DNA of 64,000 bases, taken from positions 3,224,001 through 3,288,000 of the forward strand of contig OY730169.1 of NCBI GenBank assembly GCA_963422465.1. Direction: 5' to 3'. Origin of the DNA: Lichina pygmaea. Lineage: Eukaryota; Ascomycota; Lichinomycetes; Lichinales; Lichinaceae. Below, piece after piece: positions 1-11,239 of this stretch (position 1 is its first letter; each line of letters starts with the position of its first letter). Below the pieces are notes generated by a model that saw nothing but the letters and a program-made list of their open reading frames with translations, was not told the DNA's origin and did no database searches. A program made the translations under genes and the position numbers.

Positions 1-1772
1 TAGATCCACTTGTGTGGTGATGTCTCTGACCTGTGTGATGCTGAGAGTATTGTCAACCTATCATGACACTTATATCTCCCCTATTTCTGATAGGGTTGTA
101 TCCTGTTGTCAAAGGACAGATTTGTCAGGGACTGGTGGTGGCTTAGTTTTCTTGTCATCAACCAGTTCCTCTATGTAGCTGGTTGTGTCAAACTTGGAGA
201 TCAGGTCTTCCTCCCAGTGGATTCCATCAATCTTTCTTTGGACCTGGTTGAGGTGATCCAAAGTTTCCTGAAGCATGTTCTCAAGTTGTTCAGTGTGTTG
301 TCAGAGGTCATCCTCCTCTCTGAGGAGTGCCACCTCAGGGTGATTGTGGGGCAGTGTGTCTTGGGGAGCTCTCTGGGGCTTCTCTATTTCCTTGCCTTTC
401 CAGGCACTTGTGGTGTTCAACTGCTTCCCTTTGCCCTTCTTGTTCTTCTTCTTACTCCTGCAGTTTACCACAAGTTAGCCCACTTTCTGACAGTTGTAAC
501 ACTTCTGTGTCTCCTTTTTTTGTGGTTCTGTCATGTTGATTTCCATGGGTACCAAGCTGTAGTTATCTTTGGCAGGTGTTGGCTTTTTCTTTACCCATGG
601 TTTTGTCTGCTTGCCTCACTTCTCAAGCTCTCTCTCAAACTGTCAATCATCAATATAGGCTGCAGTCTTGATCATTTCATAGAGCTTGGTGGGTTGGTCT
701 CCTCACACAATGTCATCTTTGACTTGTTCCTTAAGGCCTTGGTAGAATAGTGCTGTTAGTGCACTATCCCCCCACTGAGTCCTTACTGCTAGTTGTTGGA
801 ACTTCACCGCAAATTCTGATGCCAATCCTGTTTGCCGCAGAGCTTGGAGCTTTTGTTCCACATCTCTTTCCTTATCAAGGAATCTGAACATCTTCCTTAT
901 AGCTGTCTTAAAGATCTTCAAGCTCCCCATAACCTGTCAGGTATTATCTTCTTGCTTCTTGGGGTCTACTTGATTGTCAAGATAACCTCTCAAGTAGATG
1001 TTAAACTATGCGAAGGCCAGTCCTTCCAGGTAGGAAGCTGCAAACAGCACCTTCTCCTGGTCTGTTGGGAACTGGGCTGTGTTGAACCCATAGTAGAGCT
1101 CCAATTGTGAGAAGAACAACTCCAGTCCTCCCCTGGATCTATTGTACCTCTTCAGCACTCCTAACTTCAGAAGTTTGGGTGGTAGGTTGACAATAGGTGC
1201 TGCCTGGACAGCCTGGGCCTGAGCTGCCTGAGCTGCCTGGGCTTGAGCTGTCTGAGAAGAGGTAGAGCTTTGTGGATCCACCATCATATCAAGTCAGTGT
1301 TCTGTATGTTAGAGGCTGAAACTGTTAAAGGCTAGACCAGGTTCACACAGAAACTGGTACAGTCTGTTGCTTTGCAGGGTGGATTCTGGACAGGGACTTG
1401 ATAGATAAATAGACAGGTCAGTAACTCTCCCTGTACTATTAGTCTTGTATGATGTGTGTTCAGCCTGGAGAACTAATGTCTCCGGGCCCTTGGGGTGGTC
1501 TTTATACAGATGCCCCAGGGGGGGGTCTTCCTTGAGGAGTATCATTCTTTTGTGTGGACAAGCTCCTTGCTTAGCTTCTGCTTGTGCACTGGTCAAGCTC
1601 CTCGCTTAGCTCCTGCTTGTCCACCGGTCAAGCTCCTCACTTAGCTTCTGCTTGTCCACCGGTCAAGCTACTCACTTAGCTCCTGCTTGTCCACCGGGTC
1701 AGTCGGATGTTGTTCTGTATGACTAACACACCTCTCTCACTTACCCAGACTGTTCCGGCCTAGGCCTTAACA
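1..1772 (-). mobile_element. Ty3/gypsy chromovirus, family 2, partial (gag and 5' LTR)
   Basis: This is the 5' end of a minus-strand gypsy element that continues beyond the left edge of the window. The gag region (about 1-1290) matches the gag of the fuller copy at 46750-48030, including an Ala/Gln-rich start and a retroviral-type zinc knuckle near 440-500. The 5' LTR is 1323-1772 and begins TGTTAAAG and ends CCTTAACA. The copy is broken in several places and is AT-richer than its relative, so it is not young. It was inserted into the older family-1 gypsy that resumes at 1773; the matching target duplication would lie outside the window. Confidence 0.85.
1323..1772 (-). repeat. 5' LTR of the left-edge family-2 gypsy
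   Basis: A 450-bp LTR with TG...CA ends. It contains four tandem units of about 35 bp (about 1558-1698), where the full-length family-2 copy has five. Predicted sense direction is minus, with a TATA-like element (TATAAAG on the minus strand) near 1500. Confidence 0.85.
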
Positions 1773-3725
1773 TTGAGTTGGCCACTCAGGATATCTACTT
1801 AGAGATACCTTGGCTAAAGAAGCATAACCCAGTTGTCAACTGGAAGACAGGAGTACTCACATTTAGGAACTGCACTAACAACACAGCTCAGACCTGTTAC
1901 CAGCCACAGAAGGTGTGGACAGATAAGAGAAGAAGTCCTCAGTGGAACCTCACTGACAGAAAGGATGACTCTCAAGAGAAGAGGTCCACCTTGACAGGCA
2001 CACCCCAGAACCAGATGGCCAAACAGTCAGAGATGAAGAGAGAGGAAGTTGTTAACCCTCTGGAGATCTCTGAAGAGTACTGACCTGGGTATAATAACCT
2101 CTTTCAGGAAGAGATAATAACAGCAGTGTTACCTAAGCACTAATCTTGGGATTATGAGATCAAGTTACAACCAGGGACAGAGCCAGGATTTAGACTAATC
2201 TATCAGTTATCAGAAAAAAAGCTCTAAGTACTTTGCGAGTACCTGGAGAAGAATCTGAAAAAGGGGTTCATTCAAGAATCTTAATCACCAGGAGGATACC
2301 TGATACTATTTGCACTAAAGGAAGACAGAAGTCTTCAACTTTGCATGGACTACAGGAAACTCAACAATATTACCATCAAAAACTGATATCTGTTGCCAAA
2401 TACAAACAAATTACAAGACAGGATCAGCCAAGCTACAATCTTCACCAAGCTGGACTTGAAAGAAGTATACAACCTGATACACATGAAAAAAGAAGAAGAA
2501 TAGAAGACAGCTTTCAGAACCTGATACAGACACTACAAGTATCTGGTTGTGCTATTCAGACTCACAAACACACCAGCAACATGTCAAGCCTTGATCAACA
2601 ATGTTATCAGAGCACACCTGGACTAAACAGCTATCACCTACCTGGACAACATTCTTGTCTACTCAAACACATAACAGGAACATACCAAACATGTGAAGGA
2701 TGTTCGATGATGTCTACAAGAGGCAGAGCTCAAGCTCAACCTGAAGAAATACAAGTTCAACAAACTGGAAGTTGAATTCCTCAGATACATCATAGGGATT
2801 GAAGAGATCAAGATCAACCCTGAAAAGATCAAAGTGATTCAGCAATAGCTAACACTAACATTAGTTAAGGAAGTACAAGTCTTCCTAGGATTTGCCAACT
2901 TTAATCAACAGTTCATCAAGAACTACTCACAGATAGCAACACCACTGACAGAACTCACAAAGAAGAACATGGAGTACTGGTGGACGGAGAGATAACAAAA
3001 AGTATTCTAGCAGCTCAAGAATGCTTGCACCAAGGAACCAGTTCTTCTTAACTTCAAGACAGGCCAGCTGACACAAATCAAAACAGACACTTCAGACCAA
3101 GCAGTGGGAATATGCCTATGCCAGCAAGCAGATGGCAAGTGGCACCCAGTTGCCTACTACTCACGCAAAATGTCACAAGTGGAACAAAACTATAATATCC
3201 ACAACAAAGAGCTACTGGCAGTTGTCAACACACTTGAACATTGGAGAGTGTATGTGGAAAGTAGTTCTGAACTCACTATCCTCACAGACCACAAGAATCT
3301 GATAATGTTCACAACAACCAAGAAGCTGAACAGACAACAAGTTAGATAGGCTGAACTTCTGGGGTAACACAAGTTCAAGATCATGTACACCCCCAGACAG
3401 GATAATAGAAGAGCAGACACACTAAGCTGACAAAAAGACTACATGCAAGATGATGAATGTCAAGGAACAATCTTACAGCAGGGCCAGCAAGGAAACCTGG
3501 TGCCTTAACCACAGATCAACAAGCTCACAGCAGAAGATACTGAAGAACTGATAAGGAACTACCATGACAACCCAGCACATGGTTACCCAGGAATCACCAA
3601 GACTACAGACCTTATCCAACAGGCAGGAAACAATGTTATCAACCTCTGACAACATGTCACAAGCTACATCAACAAGTGCCTACCATGCCAGAAAAATAAA
3701 CATGGAAGACACAAGCTATATGGAG

Positions 3726-4269
3726 TGTTGCGGTCCGTACCGTACCGTCCTATCTGAGTATAGGATTAGGGCGAGAGGTGGAAGGCGGGTTGGTTCTCGC
3801 AGGAGAGGAGTGTCAAGGAGCGCGAAGGGGTTTGGTGGAACGTGGTGGTGGTGACACCTGATCAACAGCTTTGTACAAAAGGATTGTATTGAAGTAGATC
3901 TAGTTGTCTGGATCACAACATGAGTTGAAGACGATCATTCCATAGGGGAACTATCGCCTGGCTATATAGTGCCCAGTTTGTGAGCAGAGTGAGCTCTGCT
4001 CACTTTGCTCACTTTTCATGCACGCTGCGGTGAGCAGGGTGAGCTCTGCTCACTTTGCTCACTTTTCATGCACGCTGCGGCGAGCTGGGTGAGCTCTGCT
4101 CACTTTGCTCACTTTTCCGTGCATATGCATGCTGCGGCGAGCACCCCCTGGTTTGTCTCGCCGGTCACGTGACCGGTTCCCGTGTCACGCTGTCTGGTAC
4201 TTCTGTCCAGTATCCTGTCTGCTGCTTTCTGTGAGTATATAAAGACTGTGTTCCTCCTGGGTCGTAACA
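3726..4269 (-). repeat. 3' LTR of the young family-1 gypsy
   Basis: A 544-bp LTR with TG...CA ends. It contains three tandem units of about 50 bp (3981-4030, 4031-4080, 4081-4137) with the palindrome GAGCTC in each. It carries two TATA-like elements in opposite directions: CTATATAG around 3963 serving the element's own direction (minus), and TATATAAAG at 4236-4244 pointing toward the antisense gene at 4313. Confidence 0.93.
4236..4244 (+). promoter_or_regulatory. TATA box for the antisense gene, inside the LTR
   Basis: TATATAAAG lies 26 bp before the LTR end and 69 bp before the ATG at 4313. Transcription starting about 30 nt downstream would begin right at the LTR/internal boundary. The older family-1 variant at 51689 has TATAAAT (52253-52259) in the equivalent place, so the position is conserved between subfamilies. 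An out-of-frame upstream ATG (4300) opens a 13-codon reading frame that overlaps the main start, which could dampen translation. Promoter activity is inferred. Confidence 0.55.
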
Positions 4270-4312
4270 CTATCCTCCTCTCCATCTTTCATCATCCCGA
4301 TGAAATCTGGTC

Positions 4313-4717
4313 ATGCCTCCAAAGTCACGTGCGACTGTTAGCCGAACTCAGCTGGCTGCTCAAATCTGCGATCAGGGTTTTGTTTCGCGTACGCCCTGCG
4401 ACTTTTGTGTTCTCCGTGGTCGTCCGTGCTTCCAGATGCCGGGAGAAGACGATAAGTTGAAATGTGCTACGTGCACTCGGCGCGGAAGGTCTTGTGTCTC
4501 TGTGTCCTGGGAATCTTTGAACATGTCCCGGGACAACCTCTGTGAGGATGTTGCCGCTGACGAGGCAACACGTGATGCACTCTTTGAACAACTTGCCACA
4601 GTGCAGGCTTGTCTGTCTCGGAAGCGAAAGGTGTTGGAGGGCGCCGAGGTCTGTGCGAGGCAGAAGCTTCAGTGCTTGGTGAAAGAGATGGAGTCGGATG
4701 GCGAGGATTTGACTTGA
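4313..4717 (+). CDS. Antisense Zn2Cys6-type cysteine-cluster protein carried by gypsy
   Basis: A 134-residue reading frame that runs opposite to the retrotransposon containing it, placed between the pol stop (4755) and the 3' LTR. Residues 29-61 have the spacing C-x2-C-x6-C-x11-C-x2-C-x6-C, which fits the fungal Zn(II)2Cys6 binuclear cluster used for DNA binding. A basic run (TRRGR) precedes the last cysteine. Residues about 70-130 are charged and helical, with a basic patch (SRKRK) and a likely coiled coil, as in dimerising Zn2Cys6 factors. The gene and pol converge with a gap of about 37 bp. Homologous decayed frames lie at the same place in the other family-1 copies, and a diverged intact one lies in family 2 (42796-43305), which argues for function. 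The role is unknown; a DNA-binding regulator of the element is my inference. Confidence 0.75.
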   Translation: MPPKSRATVSRTQLAAQICDQGFVSRTPCDFCVLRGRPCFQMPGEDDKLKCATCTRRGRSCVSVSWESLNMSRDNLCEDVAADEATRDALFEQLATVQACLSRKRKVLEGAEVCARQKLQCLVKEMESDGEDLT

Positions 4718-7700
4718 TCAGTCATTGACACGTCCCTCCTGCAGGCCGAGCTGTTCAGTCCTGCTCCTGCCGAAACTGTCGCAGAAGAAGCTGGCAGTTC
4801 ACGAGGTTCTTGAGTGGTTCCCAGGTATTTTCTGAGTCTGGGTATCCTTTCCACTTGACGAGGTATTGCTGACCTTTCCTAGCCAGGATCTGTTCAACCT
4901 CAAACTCTTGTTCTTCTTCGGGTTGGTAATGGAATGTTTCCTGCAAGGGTGTGCTTTGGTCGGCTGGTTCAATCATTGATATATGAAAGTTTGGATGGAC
5001 TCTGGCATCCCTTGGTAATCGCAGTCTGACGTTGACTGGTCCAGTTCTTTCTTCAACTGAAAATGGTCTGACCTTAACATGGTCCAGTTTCTTTGTTCTT
5101 GGTTTCTTCGTTTTCCAATTTCTTGTGAGGAGGTAGACTTTATCCCCCTTCTTTAGCTGAGGTGCCATTTTCGATTTCTTGTCCATCTGACGTTGCATTT
5201 TTTCTGAGGTCTCTTGAAGGTAGTGCCTCATCATCGTGTGTGTTTGTCGTAGGAGCTTATCGTGTTGGAGTGCTTTCTCCGTGTTTGGTGAAGCTCTGCT
5301 TGGCATCCCGATGTTTGCATGTCGTCCAAAATTGGCAAAAAATAGCGATTCCTTTGTTGAGTCTGATCTGTGCTGGTTGATTGCCAGCTGTGCCACCGGT
5401 AATAACTGTACCCAATTGCTGTGGGTTTTGTTGATGTAATGCTGTAGGTAAGTCTCCAGGACTTGGTTCGCTTGCTCCGTCTGGCCGTCGGTTCGTGGGT
5501 GATAGGCTGTAGACATTTTGGGTTTTGTTCCTATGGCTGCACTGATTGTCTTCCAGTAGTTGGATGTGAAGAGTTTATCTCTGTCTGTAATGATCGTGAT
5601 TGGAACTCCGTGGTCTCTGACTAGTCTGTCCAGTAAGAGGTGTCCCAACTGTTCTGCTGTGTGGGTCTCCTTGAATAGTACTGTTATTAGATATTTTGTG
5701 AATCTGTCCACTATCACCATAATCAAGTTGTAGGTGATTCCTGTGACTGGGTCTTTGGACTTGGGTAGCTTTGTGATGAAGTCCATTGACACGTCTTCCC
5801 ACGGGCCTCTCGGTATCGTGTTCGGATGTTCTTCTCCGTATGGCTTGTGTCTTCTATATTTGTTTTTCTGGCATAGTAGACACTTGCTGATGTAGTTTGT
5901 GACATGTTGTCGGAGATTAATGACATTGTTCCCTGCCTGTTGGATGAGGTCTGTGGTCTTGGAGATTCCTGGGTGACCATGTGCTGGATTGTCGTGGTAG
6001 TTCCTTATTAGTTCTTCAGTGTCTTCTGCCGTGAGCTTGTTGATCTGTGGCTGGGGCACCAGGTTTCCTTGCTGGTCCTGCTGTAAGATCGTTCCTTGGC
6101 GTTCATCATCTTCCATGTGGTCTTTTCGTCGGCTTAGTGCGTCTGCTCTCCCATTGTCTTGTCCAGGGGTGTACAAGATCTTGAACTTGTGTTGCCCTAG
6201 GAGTTCAGCCCATCTGACTTGCCGTCTGTTCAGCTTCTTGGTTGTCGTGAATGTTGTCAGATTCTTGTGGTCTGTGAGAATGGTGAGTTCGGAACTGCTT
6301 TCCGCGTACACTCTCCAGTGTTCGAGTGCGTTGACGACTGCCAGTAGCTCTTTATCGTGGATATCATAGTTTTGTTCCGCTTGTGTCATCTTTTGTGAGT
6401 AGTAGGCAACTGGGTGCCACTTGCCGTCTGCCTGTTGGCATAGACATGCTCCCACTGCCTGATCTGAAGCGTCTGTCTTGATTCGTGTCGGTTGGCCTGT
6501 CTTGAAGTTGAGGAGAACTGGTTCCTTGGCGCAAGCGTCCTTGAGCTGTTGGAATGCTTTTTGTTGTCTCTCCGTCCACCGGTACTCCACGTCCTTCTTT
6601 GTGAGTTCTGTCAGTGGAGTTGCCATCTGTGAGTAGTTCTTGATGAACTGTCAGTTGAAGTTGGCAAATCCTAGGAAGGCTTGTACTTCCTTAACTGATG
6701 TTGGTGTTGGCCATTGCTGAATCGCTTTGATTTTCTCAGGGTCAATCTTGATCTCTTCGATCCCTATGATGTATCCGAGGAATTCAACTTCCGGTTTGTT
6801 GAACTCGCATTTCTTTGGGTTGAGCTTGAGCCCTGCCTCTTGTAGGCATCGTAGAACATCCTTCACATGTTTGGTATGTTCCTGTTGCGTGTTCGAGTAG
6901 ACAAGAATGTCGTCCAGGTAGGCGATAGCTGTTTGGTCCAGGTGTGCTCTGATGATGTTGTTGATCAATGCTTGACATGTTGCTAGTGTGTTTGTGAGTC
7001 CGAATGGCATAACCAGATACTCGTAGTGTCCGTATCGGGTTCTGAAGGCTGTCTTCCATTCTTCTCCTTTTTTCATGCGTATCAGGTTGTATGCTCCTTT
7101 CAAGTCCAGCTTGGTAAAGATTGTAGCTTGGCTGATCCTGTCTCGCAATTCGTTCGCATTTGGCAACGGATATCAGTTCTTGATGGTAATGTCGTTGAGT
7201 TTCCTGTAGTCCACACAAAGTCGAAGACTTCCGTCTTTCTTTGGTGCAAATAGTATCGGGTATCCTGCTGGTGATTGAGATTCTTGAATGAAACCCTTTT
7301 TCAGGTTTTCCTCCAGGTACTCGCGAAGTACTTGGAGCTTTTTCTCTGATAACTGGTAAATTGGTCCAAATCCTGGCTCCGTCCCTGGTTGCAACTTGAT
7401 CTCATGATCCCAAGGTTGGTGCTTAGGCAACACTGCTGTTGTTGTCTCTTCCTGAAAGAGGTTATCATACCCAGGTCAGTACTCTTCAGGGATCTCCAGA
7501 GGGTTAACAACTTCCTCTCTCTTCATCTCTGACTGTTTGGCCACCTGGTTCCGGGGTGTGCCTGTCGAGGTGGACCTCTTCTTTTGAGAGTTGTCCTTTC
7601 TGTCAGTGAGGTTCCACTGAGGACTCCTTCCCTCATCTGTCCACGCCTTCTGCGGCTGGTAACAGGTCTGAGCTGCGTTGTTAGTGCAGTTCCTAAACAT

Positions 7701-8092
7701 GAGTACTCCTGTCTTCCAGTTAACAACTGGGTTGTGCTTCTTTAGCCAAGGCATCCCCAAGTAGATATCCTGAGTGGCCAACTCGACAATATCAAGGTGG
7801 ATCCTTTCAGCATAGTGTCCGGTAACCATTTCCATTGGCTGCGTCTTATAGCAGACTAGCTCTGTCTGTCCATTTGCCATCGCGAGCTGATAGGGCTGCT
7901 GCTTGCGTCTCCTTCCAGTGCTGAGGGTGTCGTAAAGTTGTCTCGAGATGTAGTTTCCACTGGCTCCAGAGTCAACAAGTGCGTATGTCCGTACTGGCGT
8001 GTTGGTGTATAGTGACACAGGCAATCGCAGGTGCTTTGTGTTGCTAGGGGTCATGTTGTTGAGCTCCCGATGTCGCCCCTTGACAAGGGAGT

Positions 8093-8659
8093 TCAGTCTT
8101 TTCCTGATCGAAGTGTCTTTCCACTGACTGGGCAATGGGTCCAGCCATTCCCATCAGTCCTGAGGAATCCGTTCATGAATTTGTCTTGCTGATGCTTGTC
8201 ACATCCAGGCTTGAGGCAGTACTGCCAATTGTCAACGTAGCAGTTGTAGTTGTTGCCTTGCTGTAGGAACATGAGGCGTTCGTGCCAATCATGTGTGTGC
8301 CCGGGGAATGCGGTGTGTTGGCGTTTGTCCCAAAGATGGATCTCACATGCATCCTTCTCGCAATTGACCCAATGTTTGTGGCAGGTGGCGTGGTAGGGTG
8401 AATGTCCTCCGTACCTTTGTAGTTGTTCGTGGTAGGTGCAGTAGTGCTTCGTGCAAAACCTCCACTGTAGTTCGCCGTGCCGTAGATTTCGTGGGTCCAT
8501 GCTGTAAGCATAGCTTCCTTGTGGTATTTCTTCTTTGATAGACGTGGGTTTGTCTCGGTCCCTATCAGAGGTGGTTAAGGGCTCCTGTCCCTTGTCCTGA
8601 CCTGTTAGTTCTGGTAGGTCCTTGCCTCCTGATGTTGCCAGTTGGTGGGCTGCTTCCAA
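8093..8659 (-). other. Three W-x2-C-x4-C-x2-H repeats between gag and protease (young family 1)
   Basis: This part of the gypsy polyprotein region lies between the gag zinc knuckle and the retropepsin. It contains three copies of the pattern W-x2-C-x4-C-x2-H (WRFCTKHYCTYH, WVNCEKDACEIH, WQYCLKPGCDKH), 30-50 residues apart, with additional His and Trp between them. The spacing suggests three small zinc-binding modules. The retroviral CCHC knuckle is separate and lies upstream, near 8780-8830. The related element at 51689-58228 has the same three repeats (56112-56678); the family-2 elements lack them. The function is unknown; nucleic-acid binding is plausible. Confidence 0.7.
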
Positions 8660-9600
8660 TATCTGATCGTAGTTGTCCTATTGTTCGAGGGATAGCTGAG
8701 CCTCTCCTGGTGGGTCCTCTGGCTCGATGACATTCCAGTCTCTGTCGAGCGTATTAAGTTGCTGTCGGTGCACCTTGTTCTTTGAACGACAGTCTTTCGC
8801 CATGTGGCCTAGCTTGCCACAGGCATAGCACTTCAGTGCTTTCCCCTTTTTGTTGTTCCTTCCCTTCGTGAACCTTCCCTTGTGGTGGACTGCATCCAGT
8901 TCCATGGGTGCATAGCCATATGGGTCATGTGGTGGTGCCTTGTTAGGCGGCTTGTAGTGGTTGCTCACATGCCATGCGGGGTGGCTGTATCCTCTGTCGT
9001 GGTGTTTCTCCATCGCTCGCTCGAATAGTTTGTCATCAATGTTGATTGCTTGTGCGATGAGTTTGTCCAGTGTGTCGACTGCTCGTCCGTCAAAGGTGAT
9101 TTCATCCTTCACGTTTTCCTTGAGTCCACGTCAGTACATGACCATCAGGGCGTCGTTGTCCCAGTCGGTCAGTACTGAGTATTGTTTGAACTGCGTGGTG
9201 TACTCTGCGGCTGAGCATTGTTGTTTGATGTGCTGGATCATTCGTATAGCCACTTTGTCTTTGTTAGATGGTCCAAGGATCCTTTTGATCTTGTCCTTGA
9301 ATCACGTCCATTTTGTCATCCATTCCGTTGTGCCGTCGTGGTCTCCGTTTCCTGAGAGATGTTTGTTGACGTAGGGCTTGATCCATCGATAAGTATTGCC
9401 TCTCATGTAAGTGGTTGCGAAGAGGGGCCACTTCTCCTTAGGCAGCTTTGTCTCTGGTTGGAATTGAAAGTAGACTTGGAGTTGCATGAGCCAATCATCG
9501 ACCTTGTTCCTTTCACTGTAGAACAGGTCTGGCTTGGCGACGCTAATCTTTCCATCTGGGAAGTTGGGGTTGGTTGCTCCTGAGGTACTCATCCTTGAGG

Positions 9601-9608
9601 GTCTTCAA
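9601..9608 (-). other. Primer-binding site core, self-priming type
   Basis: Read on the minus strand, the bases directly after the 5' LTR contain TTGAAGAC. The exact complement, GTCTTCAA, occurs in the LTR at 9810-9817, about 36 nt downstream of the sense TATA element, where the transcript should start. This is the arrangement of Tf1/sushi-group elements, in which the 5' end of the mRNA folds back as the primer. The gag ATG follows within about 20 nt. Confidence 0.65.
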
Positions 9609-9610
9609 AG

Positions 9611-10154
9611 TGTTGCGGTCTGTACTGTACTGTCCTATCCAAGTATAGGATTAGGGCGAGAGGTGGAAGGCGGGTTGGTTCTCGCAGGAGAGGAGTGTCA
9701 AGGAGCGCGAAGGGGTTTGGTGGAACGTGGTGGTGGTGACACCTGATCAACGGCTTTGTACAAAAGGATTGTATTGAAGTAGATCTAGTTGTCTGGATCA
9801 CAACATGAGTTGAAGACGATCGTTCCATAGGGGAACTATCGCCTGGCTATATAGTGCCCAGTTTGTGAGCAGAGTGAGCTCTGCTCACTTTGCTCACTTT
9901 TCATGCACGCTGCGGTGAGCAGGGTGAGCTCTGCTCACTTTGCTCACTTTTCATGCACGCTGCGGCGAGCTGGGTGAGCTCTGCTCACTTTGCTCACTTT
10001 TCCGTGCATATGCATGCTGCGGCGAGCACCCCCTGGTTTGTCTCGCCAGTCACGTGACCGGTTCCCGTGTCACGCCGTCTGGTACTTCTGTCCAGTATCC
10101 TGTCTGCTGCTTTCTGTGAGTATATAAAGACCGTGTTCCTCCTGGGTCGTAACA
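9611..10154 (-). repeat. 5' LTR of the young family-1 gypsy
   Basis: A 544-bp LTR, about 98% identical by eye to the one at 3726-4269, with the same three 50-bp tandem units. It is followed at 10155-10159 by the target duplication TGGAG. Confidence 0.93.
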
Positions 10155-11239
10155 TGGAGAAGGACACCTGAACACAATACCAAGAGACTCTTGGGAAGAT
10201 GTCTTAATAGACTTCATCACAAAGTTACCCAAGTCCATAGACCCAGTCACAGGAATCACCTACAATTCAATTATGGTGATAGTGGACAGATTCATAAAAT
10301 ACCTAATAACAGTACTATTCAAGAAGACCCACACAGCAGAACAATTAGGATACCTCTTACTGGACAGATTGGTCAGAGACCACAGAGTTCCAATCATGAT
10401 CATTACAGACAGAGATAAACTCTTCACATCCAACTACTGGAAGACAATCAGTGCAGCCATGGGAACAAAATCCAAAATGTCTACAGCCTATCACCCACAG
10501 ACTGATGGCCAGATGGAGCAAGCAAACCAAGTCCTGGAGACTTACTTGCAGCATTACATCAACCAGACCCACAGCAATTGGGTATAACTATTACCAGTGG
10601 CATAGCTGGTAATCAACCAGCACAGATCAGACTTGACAAAGGAATCACTATTCTTTGCCAATTTTGGACAACATGTGAATATCGGAATGCCAAGCAGAGC
10701 TTCACCAAACATGGAGAAAGTACTCCAATATAACAAGCTCCTACAACAAACACACATGATGATGAGACACTACCTTCAACAGACCTCAGAGAGAATGCAG
10801 CGCTAAATGGACAAAAAATTGAAAATAGCACCTCAGCTAAGAAAGGGGGATAAAGTCTACCTCCTCACAAAGAATTGGAAAACAAAAAAGCCAAAGACAA
10901 AAAAACTTGACAACATCAAGGTCAGACTATTTTTGGTTGAAGAGAAAACAGGACCAGTCAACATCAAGATACAACTACCAAGGGATGCCAGAGTCCATCT
11001 AAACTTTCATATCTTAATGATTAAACCAGCCGACCAGAGCACACCCTTGCAGGAAACATTTCATTACCAGCCTGAAGAAGAGTAGGAGTTCGAAGTCAAA
11101 CAAATCCTGGCTAAGAAAGGTCAGCAACACCTTGTTAAGTGGAAAGGATACCTGGACTCGGAAAATACCTGGAAACCACTCAAGAACCTTGTGAACTGCC
11201 AGCTCCTTCTGTGACAGTTCCACCAGGGGTAGGACTGAA

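Larger units (their letters stand above)
3726..10154 (-). mobile_element. Young Ty3/gypsy chromovirus, family 1, full length
   Basis: A complete-length minus-strand element of 6.4 kb. The parts, in element order, are: 5' LTR 9611-10154, gag about 9590-8680 with zinc knuckle, a Cys/His repeat region about 8660-8093, retropepsin about 8130-7480, reverse transcriptase about 7430-6650, RNase H and integrase about 6630-5300, chromodomain near 4760-4880, an antisense gene 4313-4717, and 3' LTR 3726-4269. The two LTRs are both 544 bp and differ by about ten bases (about 2%), so insertion was recent. The flanking TGGAG duplication is perfect. The internal coding region is nevertheless broken at roughly half a dozen places, so it looks inactive as it stands. 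Confidence 0.95.

Noticed and set aside
106-750. Long plus-strand frame (214 codons) with hydrophobic stretches, like a membrane protein
   Set aside because: It is the reverse strand of gypsy gag; the gag reading and its zinc knuckle explain the sequence.
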